Below the pieces are notes generated by a model. It was not told the origin of the DNA. It worked only from the letters and a program-made list of their open reading frames with translations, and ran no database searches. The position numbers and the translations under genes were made by a program. Shown piece after piece: positions 1-5,202 of a stretch of 10,948 bases of DNA. The stretch is from CAZYXO01 sp964651315 (lineage in GTDB: Bacteria > Bacillota_I > Bacilli_A > RF39 > UBA660), in contig CAZYXO010000041.1 of the NCBI GenBank assembly GCA_964651315.1, positions 1 through 10,948 on the forward strand, in the 5' to 3' direction. How positions within the stretch are numbered: the first letter of the stretch is position 1; every line of letters begins with the position of its first letter.

Positions 1-738
1 AGCTGAAAGATCTATTTTAGCTTTTTCAGCAGCATCTTTAAGTCTTTGCATTGCCATTTTATCTTTTGCTAAATCAATATTATGTTCTTTCTTAAATTCA
101 CTTACTAAATAATCTACTAATCTTTCATCAAAGTCATCTCCACCTAAACGATTATTACCACTAGTTGATTTAACTTCAAATACACCATCTCCAAGTTCTA
201 GTATTGATACGTCGAATGTTCCTCCACCTAAATCATATACTAAAATTGTTTGACTTACTTCTTGTTTATCAAGTCCAAATGCAAGTGCTGCTGCAGTTGG
301 TTCATTAATTATTCTTTCAACTTCTAAACCGGCAATTTTACCAGCATTTTTTGTTGCTTGTCTTTCAGCATCATTAAAATATGCTGGAACAGTAATAACT
401 GCTTTTGTAACTTTTTCTCCTAAATAACTTTCAGCATCACTTTTTAATTTTGCTAATATTTTGGCACTAATTTCTTCTGGTGTATATTCTTTATCATTTG
501 CTTCAACTTTCTTACTTGTCCCCATTAATCTTTTAACTGATGAAATTGTATTTTTAACATTAGTAACTGCCTGTCTTTTAGCAGTTTCTCCTACTAATTC
601 ATCATTTCCTTTAAATGCAACTACACTTGGTGTTGTTCTTCCCCCTTCTGGATTTGGAATTACTTTTGGAACTCCACCTTCTAATACTGCTACACAACTA
701 TTTGTTGTACCTAAATCGATACCGATAATTTTACTCAT
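1..738 (-). CDS. dnaK: Molecular chaperone DnaK (Hsp70), N-terminal part, cut by window edge
   Basis: The ATG is at 738 and the frame stays open to base 1, giving the first 246 residues of a protein usually near 600 residues long. Only most of the ATPase domain is visible. It carries the phosphate-binding motif IDLGTTNSC (residues 7-15), the NEPTAAALAFG segment (145-155) and the second phosphate motif DLGGGTFDVS (169-178). The N-terminal lobe lacks the extra insertion found in Gram-negative DnaK, as expected for a Gram-positive. DnaK is the cytoplasmic ATP-driven chaperone that binds exposed hydrophobic peptides, working with DnaJ and the exchange factor GrpE. It lies 23 bp after grpE, behind a purine-rich GAGAGAAG that serves as a modest ribosome-binding site. 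It is therefore the third gene of the HrcA-controlled operon. dnaJ would be expected next, outside the window. Confidence 0.98.
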   Translation of the reverse strand, partial: MSKIIGIDLGTTNSCVAVLEGGVPKVIPNPEGGRTTPSVVAFKGNDELVGETAKRQAVTNVKNTISSVKRLMGTSKKVEANDKEYTPEEISAKILAKLKSDAESYLGEKVTKAVITVPAYFNDAERQATKNAGKIAGLEVERIINEPTAAALAFGLDKQEVSQTILVYDLGGGTFDVSILELGDGVFEVKSTSGNNRLGGDDFDERLVDYLVSEFKKEHNIDLAKDKMAMQRLKDAAEKAKIDLSA

Positions 739-761
739 TTTTCTTCTCTCTCTTTCTTTCC

Positions 762-1295
762 TTAAATATTTACTTTAACACAAGCGTGTCTTAATACTTT
801 ATCTTTATACATATATCCTTTTTGTAAAACATCAACAACAACGTTTGGTTCTTCTTCCACAACACTTTCTGTCATTAATGCTTCCATTGTATTTGGATCA
901 AATTCTTTATGTAAACAATCTATTTCTTTGATTCCTTGATCACTTAATATATTTAATAATTTTACATAAATCATTTTCATTCCACTTAAGAATTTACTTA
1001 CTTCATCATCTAAATTATCATCATCAAGATTAATTGCTCGCTCAAAATCATCAACTATACTAATAATTTTTTTAGCAAACTCTTCACCTTCATATTTAAA
1101 TTTATTTTCTAAATCTTTATCAAATCTATTTTGCATATTATGATTTTCCGCAAGTATTCTTAACACTTTATCATTTAATGCAGCATTTTCTAGTTGTAAT
1201 TTTTCAATTTCCATTAAATGTTTATCACATTTTTTATTCCCCTTTTTGTTTTTTTCTTCTTTTTTAGTTTGTGCTTCTTCTTCCAATTTTTTCAC
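762..1295 (-). CDS. grpE: GrpE, nucleotide exchange factor for DnaK
   Basis: This 177-residue protein is close to the usual GrpE length. It has a Lys/Glu-rich, probably disordered N-terminus (1-25), a long charged coiled-coil helix (about 28-75) and the C-terminal beta domain with the family signature. FDPNTMEAL (132-140) and GYMYKDKVLRHACVKV (160-175) are the characteristic stretches. GrpE dimers release ADP from DnaK and so reset the chaperone cycle in the cytoplasm. The start is a GTG whose last two bases form part of the TGA stop of hrcA (GTGA overlap), so translation is probably coupled. There is no strong Shine-Dalgarno sequence of its own. A downstream ATG at residue 28 would shorten only the disordered tail and is less likely. 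dnaK follows after 23 bp. Confidence 0.96.
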   Translation of the reverse strand: MKKLEEEAQTKKEEKNKKGNKKCDKHLMEIEKLQLENAALNDKVLRILAENHNMQNRFDKDLENKFKYEGEEFAKKIISIVDDFERAINLDDDNLDDEVSKFLSGMKMIYVKLLNILSDQGIKEIDCLHKEFDPNTMEALMTESVVEEEPNVVVDVLQKGYMYKDKVLRHACVKVNI

Positions 1296-2296
1296 TCTTT
1301 TCTATCATTCAGATTATTTTTTATATATTCTAGCAGTCCTACAACTCTAGCATATTCCATTCTTTTAGGTCCAACAATTGCAATAGTTGATGCTTCCCCA
1401 TCAATAGTTATTTTACTTTTTACAACTGTTACATCATTATCGAATTCATTTTCTTCACCAATATAAATATTGATATTGCCATCTTCATCATTTCTTTCAA
1501 TTTTGCGAACTACTTCTGTATCTTCGAACTTATTAGCAAGTCTTTTAATATCGTTAATACTCGAATATTCTGGTTGATCAAATAATTTTGTTTTACCACT
1601 TATATGAACTTCACTAGTTTTTTTCACAAATTCATTAAAAGCATCATAGAAAATATTATAAACTGTTTCATATTTAGAAATATCTTCCCTAATTAAAGGT
1701 TTAATTACTAACTCTAATTTTTCATTAATTTCCGTAATTGGTGTGCCATATAACTTTTTATTAATTATTTCACTAACCTTAATTATTTCATTAACATCTA
1801 TTTCCTCATTTATTAAAAATTGTTTACTTTCAACAATTCCTTTACTGGTACATAAAAGTGCTACTACTTTGCTTTCATCAATAGGTATGATAGTTAATTG
1901 TTTTAATGTATTAAATTCTGCACTGCTACCTAAAACAATACTCGTATAATTAGTTAAATCACTAATTATATCCATACAAGCACTAATTGCATCATTAATC
2001 GCTAGTGATTTATTATTAAATATTGTTTGCAATTTTAATACATCTTCACCAGTTAATTTTTTTGGTTCCATCAAATGTTCAACATAATATTTGTAACCTT
2101 TTTCACTAGGTATTCTCCCAGATGATATATGATTCTTTTCTAATAAACCTAATTCTTCTAAAGAAGCCATTTCATTTCTAATCGTTGCACTTGATAACCC
2201 AAATTTTTCGCATAAACTTTTACTACCAACAGGTTTCACAGTTTTAATATATGATTCGATAATTTCTTTTAACAACTCATTTTGCCGAGAATCCAA
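1292..2296 (-). CDS. hrcA: HrcA, heat-inducible transcription repressor
   Basis: This 334-residue protein matches HrcA in length and order. An N-terminal winged helix (about 1-72) contains SSATIRNEMASLEELGLLEK and the wing segment SSGRIPSEKGYKYYV. The central and C-terminal parts are the GAF-like dimerisation domain with its insertion. HrcA binds CIRCE operators and represses the chaperone genes. In this family GroEL is the usual partner that keeps HrcA active, so heat titrates it off. It is first in the operon hrcA-grpE-dnaK and is preceded by CIRCE, so it should repress itself. The start chosen is a TTG: the in-frame codon two positions upstream is a stop, and LDSRQNELLKEII matches the usual HrcA N-terminus. 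The stop is TGA, overlapping the GTG of grpE. Confidence 0.97.
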   Translation of the reverse strand: MDSRQNELLKEIIESYIKTVKPVGSKSLCEKFGLSSATIRNEMASLEELGLLEKNHISSGRIPSEKGYKYYVEHLMEPKKLTGEDVLKLQTIFNNKSLAINDAISACMDIISDLTNYTSIVLGSSAEFNTLKQLTIIPIDESKVVALLCTSKGIVESKQFLINEEIDVNEIIKVSEIINKKLYGTPITEINEKLELVIKPLIREDISKYETVYNIFYDAFNEFVKKTSEVHISGKTKLFDQPEYSSINDIKRLANKFEDTEVVRKIERNDEDGNINIYIGEENEFDNDVTVVKSKITIDGEASTIAIVGPKRMEYARVVGLLEYIKNNLNDRKE

Positions 2297-2303
2297 AACT
2301 CAT

Positions 2304-2312
2304 TCACCTTCT
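2304..2312 (-). promoter_or_regulatory. Ribosome-binding site of hrcA
   Basis: The minus strand reads AGAAGGTGA. The AAGG core is 10 nt from the TTG used by hrcA. It is only 3 nt from an out-of-frame ATG (2301-2303) that opens a nine-codon reading frame, which is too close for efficient use. This site therefore supports the TTG start. Confidence 0.6.
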
Positions 2313-2313
2313 T

Positions 2314-2340
2314 TTAGCACACTTCTTTTTTAAGTGCTAA
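2314..2340. promoter_or_regulatory. CIRCE operator of the hrcA operon
   Basis: The arms are TTAGCACAC and AAGTGCTAA, separated by exactly 9 nt. The established CIRCE consensus is TTAGCACTC-N9-GAGTGCTAA, so each arm has one departure from consensus and the outer seven bases are perfectly complementary. The box starts about 4 bp past the -10 element, so it covers the predicted transcription start and leader. HrcA bound here would block initiation. It sits 18 bp upstream of the hrcA TTG. Confidence 0.95.
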
Positions 2341-2344
2341 TACT

Positions 2345-2373
2345 AGTATAATCATATGATTAGCACTTGTCAA
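2345..2373 (-). promoter_or_regulatory. SigA promoter of hrcA-grpE-dnaK
   Basis: On the minus strand there is a perfect -35 TTGACA (2368-2373), a 17-nt spacer and a -10 TATACT (2345-2350). The predicted start falls near 2338, inside the CIRCE box. This is among the best-matching promoters in the window, as expected for a strong promoter held down by a repressor. Confidence 0.9.
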
Positions 2374-2387
2374 TATATAACTGCTAA
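2360..2387. promoter_or_regulatory. Second, degenerate CIRCE-like inverted repeat over the -35
   Basis: The arms are TTAGCACTT (2360-2368) and AACTGCTAA (2379-2387), separated by 10 nt instead of 9, with one arm mismatch. The repeat straddles the -35 hexamer. The match of TTAGCAC and TGCTAA is clear by eye. The extra spacer base makes HrcA binding weaker or uncertain. Confidence 0.5.
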
Positions 2388-2409
2388 TTTTTAAAAATTT
2401 TTTTTCATC

Positions 2410-2433
2410 AAAAAAGATAAATTTAATTATCTT
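2410..2433 (-). terminator. Probable intrinsic terminator of the 2423-3664 surface protein gene
   Basis: Read on the minus strand, AAGATAA (2427-2433) pairs with TTATCTT (2414-2420) around a 6-nt loop, followed by six T residues. The stop codon of the gene lies at the edge of the stem and loop. The stem is pure A/T apart from one G-C pair, so its strength is uncertain, but it is the only hairpin with a T-run between this gene and the hrcA promoter. Confidence 0.5.
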
Positions 2434-3664
2434 CTTCTAATACATATGGTTTTTCATTTGTTCCCGAACCCGTAAACACTAAATCGTTTTCTAAAACAAT
2501 AACTGGCCTTACATTTCGATATAAATTTGCAGCCACATTATTAACTATCTTTCCTTCTGTATCCACTAAAAATGGATATAAAACACTACTAGTTTTATTA
2601 TATATTGACATTGTCCAATAAGGGTTTTCAATTTTATCATTATATAAATAATAATCTTTATTAGTTTTTGTATTTGCTCCAGCAAACATTATTTCATCAA
2701 TCGTTATTAAACCAATTTTACTAGTTATATTTTCCCCAATACAAGTAAATATTGGACTTTTATCAGTAATAATTCTTTTTTTGGCAAAATATTCACCATC
2801 ATTATCAGCAGTATCTCCGCTACAATATTTATAAGTTTTTATATATTTTTCATATTCTTCTTTTAAATTTTCTTCATACCATTTTAGTAATGAATTATGA
2901 ACATTTGCTTCACTATAATTATATTCTTTAATATCTTCTGTATAATATTTATCTACTGTAGGTAATGCTTCATTCATTATTAATTTGATAGTTCCGTCCC
3001 CATTTATTCTAACAATTCGCCAGGTAAATCCACCAAATAAAACATAATTGTTTGTCACTTTACCACGAAAATAATAAGTGTTCCCTAAATCATCAATATC
3101 TATTATTAAACCTTCATCTGTTTTAGCTATTTCTCCAACTGCTGTTTCGCCTTTTTCTTTATATTCATTATCTTTTAAAATTAAGGAACCAAATGTAACT
3201 TCTTCTTTACTTTGTAATTTTATATTTATTCTAAATTCCACTTTATTTTGTTTGTTATTTATTGTTAATTTATAATTATGTGTATCATTTGGGTTAATAC
3301 TTATTAAATTAGATAATTCCATATCACTAGTTGGAAATTTATCATTAATATTAATATTATTAGATCCTTTTAAATTAAAATCTAAATCATTTCTTGTATT
3401 ATTTATTTCAATTAATTCTATATTATAAAGTAAATTATTAACATCATTATTTGTAACAGAAAAACTAATTATATTTTTGTCTTCATTTTCTATAGTTAAT
3501 TTATTCCCATCTAAATAATTTATTGATAAACTTCCATCAGCAACTACCATAGATTGATTTTTATTAAAATATTTTGTATAAGTATAATATGCTAAAAATA
3601 AGCCAATGCAAATAAGAATTAATAATGTAATAAATGTTAAACTGGACTTATATTTTAATCTCAT
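2423..3664 (-). CDS. Membrane-anchored surface protein with C-terminal lectin-like domain
   Basis: This is a 413-residue protein of unknown specific function. One hydrophobic segment (9-27) after a basic N-terminus predicts a signal anchor with the rest outside. Residues 40-155 form a beta-rich region of alternating polar and hydrophobic strands. A middle module begins at about 195 with YYFRGKVTNNYV and TWRIVRINGDGTIKLI (215-230). It is followed by two cysteines (281 and 308), which could form a disulfide. The C-terminal part runs from IGLITIDEIMFAG (317-329) through YWTMS (349-353) to NVRPVIVLENDLVF (384-397) and GSGTNEKPYVLEE (399-411). This layout resembles FISUMP/DUF6273-like, C-type-lectin-fold surface domains of gut Firmicutes; the family name is my inference. 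The same module ends the gene at the right edge of the window. It has its own promoter and terminator. The start has an AAGGAAGAG site 5-6 nt upstream. Confidence 0.85.
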   Translation of the reverse strand: MRLKYKSSLTFITLLILICIGLFLAYYTYTKYFNKNQSMVVADGSLSINYLDGNKLTIENEDKNIISFSVTNNDVNNLLYNIELIEINNTRNDLDFNLKGSNNININDKFPTSDMELSNLISINPNDTHNYKLTINNKQNKVEFRINIKLQSKEEVTFGSLILKDNEYKEKGETAVGEIAKTDEGLIIDIDDLGNTYYFRGKVTNNYVLFGGFTWRIVRINGDGTIKLIMNEALPTVDKYYTEDIKEYNYSEANVHNSLLKWYEENLKEEYEKYIKTYKYCSGDTADNDGEYFAKKRIITDKSPIFTCIGENITSKIGLITIDEIMFAGANTKTNKDYYLYNDKIENPYWTMSIYNKTSSVLYPFLVDTEGKIVNNVAANLYRNVRPVIVLENDLVFTGSGTNEKPYVLEEDN

Positions 3665-3691
3665 ATCTACTCTTCCTTATCTCTTAATCTC

Positions 3692-3720
3692 ATTATATGA
3701 CAAAATTTGCATTTTGAAAA
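3692..3720 (-). promoter_or_regulatory. Promoter of the 2423-3664 surface protein gene
   Basis: The -10 TATAAT (3692-3697) is perfect. The -35 TTTTCA (3715-3720) matches four of six bases with a 17-nt spacer. The predicted start is about 20-25 nt upstream of the ATG at 3664. The element lies directly after the terminator of the neighbouring gene. Confidence 0.6.
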
Positions 3721-3721
3721 G

Positions 3722-3748
3722 AAAAAAACAAGCATTTAATCTTGTTTT
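3722..3748 (-). terminator. Intrinsic terminator of the 3736-4287 gene
   Basis: On the minus strand AAAACAAG (3741-3748) pairs with CTTGTTTT (3725-3732) around an 8-nt loop and runs into further T residues, seven Ts in a row in all. The stop codon (3736-3738) is inside the loop. Confidence 0.8.
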
Positions 3749-4287
3749 CGTATTCTATTTAATGTCCGAGAATTATCATTTTCAATATATTTTTTATATA
3801 AGTAGAAATATAAGCCTCTGTGTTCCATATAAGTTAAATTATATAATATAGTTATAATACTTTTTACATCTTTAGTTTTAATACTTAATTTTAATAATTC
3901 TAATAATTTATAGTTTAAATTATATTGTTTTACTATAAAAGCATATATTGTATTTAAAACACTATTATTGTTAATATTTTGCTCAATAAAAGTATTAATT
4001 TCCAATCTATTTAAATGATCTATCGTTAAAACTGGTAATAAACGATTAAATTCTACAAGTAATTCTAAATCTCCATTTTTATATTCTTCACCAACAATAT
4101 TTAAATTACTTATTTCTTCTTTTATTTCATTTTCTGTATGTATTTTTGTAAAATTATCTATTTCAATAATTGTTGATGCATCAATTCCCTTAGAAATTGG
4201 TAAATCAAGTATATTTATACAAGCAAAATCGCCTTTATTTCGCTTTAAAACTAATATTGCTTTTGCTTTTTCAGATACTACTTTCAT
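3736..4287 (-). CDS. Hypothetical protein, 183 residues
   Basis: I do not recognise this protein. It has no signal peptide, membrane segment or metal-binding cluster and a single cysteine (23), so it is probably cytoplasmic. The first 45 residues look beta-rich (AILVLKRNKGDFACINIL), and the remainder, from about 52, looks helical with many Leu, Ile and Asn. The N-terminus MKVVSEKAKA is basic and the tail is charged (LNRIRKQD). The ATG at 4287 is chosen because AAGGGAGTG lies 6 nt before it. An in-frame TTG at 4341 would add 18 residues, but that TTG is part of the -35 hexamer TTGACA and cannot be translated from this promoter. The gene lies 72 bp after mutM on the same strand, with its own promoter and a good terminator, so it may also receive read-through from polA-mutM. 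Codon use matches its neighbours. Confidence 0.8.
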   Translation of the reverse strand: MKVVSEKAKAILVLKRNKGDFACINILDLPISKGIDASTIIEIDNFTKIHTENEIKEEISNLNIVGEEYKNGDLELLVEFNRLLPVLTIDHLNRLEINTFIEQNINNNSVLNTIYAFIVKQYNLNYKLLELLKLSIKTKDVKSIITILYNLTYMEHRGLYFYLYKKYIENDNSRTLNRIRKQD

Positions 4288-4293
4288 GGTTTT

Positions 4294-4302
4294 CACTCCC
4301 TT
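4294..4302 (-). promoter_or_regulatory. Ribosome-binding site fixing the start of the 183-residue protein
   Basis: The minus strand reads AAGGGAGTG, 6 nt upstream of the ATG at 4285-4287. It is a strong site at ideal spacing and rules out the longer TTG start at 4341. Confidence 0.85.
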
Positions 4303-4312
4303 TTGAAAGAAT

Positions 4313-4341
4313 ATTTTACCATTTTGAATAGTGGTTGTCAA
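4313..4341 (-). promoter_or_regulatory. SigA promoter of the 3736-4287 gene
   Basis: A perfect -35 TTGACA (4336-4341), a 17-nt spacer and a -10 TAAAAT (4313-4318) lie on the minus strand. It begins 18 bp after the mutM stop codon. No convincing terminator separates the two. Confidence 0.85.
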
Positions 4342-4359
4342 ATTTCTGCGAACATTTTT

Positions 4360-5190
4360 TTAAATTTTACGAAATTTTTGACATTTTGGACAAAAATATG
4401 TGCTTCTTCCTCCTACTTTTATTCTTTCAATAAGTGAGTTACATTGATAACATTCTTTATTTTCACGTCTATGAACTTGCAAAAATTGTTGAAAACGACC
4501 AGTTACTCCTAAACTTGATGTATAACTTTTGATAGTCGTTCCACCCATTAGAATGGCTTTTTCGATTACGTTTCTTGCTCCAACGACTATTTTATTTGCT
4601 TCTTCTAAAGTTATATCTTTACCTTTTTGCAAAGGATTAATTCTTGCAGCAAATAAAACTTCATCAGCATAAATATTCCCAAGTCCATTAATTATAGTTT
4701 GATCTAACAATAAAGATTTCATTGGCATATTTTTATTTTTAAATTTTTCTAATAAATATTCACCAGTTAAATTTTCATTAATTGGTTCAATTCCTAATTT
4801 ATTTAAAAATATACATTTATTTATTTCATCTTTTTTAACTATAGTCATTGTTCCAAATTTTCTCGTATCATGATATCTTAAATCCGTATTATCAAAAAAA
4901 TTTATAATCACATGTTCATGTTTTTCATGCTTTTCATTACTAGTTTTTAAAAAATATTTACCTTCCATACGTAAATGACTTATTAAATAACTATCATTTA
5001 ACTCAAATAATAAATATTTACCATTACGTTTTATATCAATAAACTCTTTGTCAATTAATGATTTTTGAAATAAATCTATATCCATTTTTATCATTTTTGG
5101 ATACAAAATTTCCACATTTGTAATTTTTTTATGCAAAATTCGTTTTTTTAATGTATTTCTAACTGTTTCTACTTCTGCTATTTCTGGCAT
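4360..5190 (-). CDS. mutM: Formamidopyrimidine-DNA glycosylase (Fpg/MutM)
   Basis: This 276-residue protein has the standard length. It removes 8-oxoguanine and formamidopyrimidines from DNA and cuts the abasic site by beta/delta elimination. The N-terminus MPEIAEVE supplies the catalytic proline (Pro2, exposed once Met is removed) and Glu3. Lys58 is in the conserved GKYLLF segment. The residues that fill the gap left by the flipped base appear as Met75, Arg110 and Phe112. Asn172 lies in GLGNIYADE. The C-terminal zinc finger is C247-x2-C250-x16-C267-x2-C270 with Arg262 before the last pair. All expected active-site residues are present, so it should be functional. It starts 12 bp after polA behind GGGAGG (7 nt before the ATG), which indicates one operon with polA. 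Glycosylase and gap-filling polymerase act in the same base-excision pathway. Confidence 0.98.
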   Translation of the reverse strand: MPEIAEVETVRNTLKKRILHKKITNVEILYPKMIKMDIDLFQKSLIDKEFIDIKRNGKYLLFELNDSYLISHLRMEGKYFLKTSNEKHEKHEHVIINFFDNTDLRYHDTRKFGTMTIVKKDEINKCIFLNKLGIEPINENLTGEYLLEKFKNKNMPMKSLLLDQTIINGLGNIYADEVLFAARINPLQKGKDITLEEANKIVVGARNVIEKAILMGGTTIKSYTSSLGVTGRFQQFLQVHRRENKECYQCNSLIERIKVGGRSTYFCPKCQKFRKI

Positions 5191-5202
5191 GCTTTAACCT
5201 CC

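Noticed and set aside
461..778. Open plus-strand frame opposite dnaK
   Set aside because: It is antisense to a clear dnaK reading frame on the minus strand, has no ribosome-binding site and gives a low-complexity Leu/Ser/Phe-rich product.
1292..1295. TGA read as tryptophan (Mollicutes code)
   Set aside because: All tryptophans in the window's proteins are TGG, and TGA acts as the hrcA stop exactly at the grpE start, so the standard bacterial code applies.
2388..2409. AT-only palindrome near AATTTTTAAAAATT as a regulatory site
   Set aside because: Runs of A and T form such palindromes by chance at this base composition, and no T-run or known operator matches it.
4288..4341. 18-residue N-terminal extension of the 183-residue protein from a TTG
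   Set aside because: The TTG is the first half of the -35 hexamer TTGACA, and the -10 also lies inside the extension. A strong ribosome-binding site precedes the ATG at 4287.
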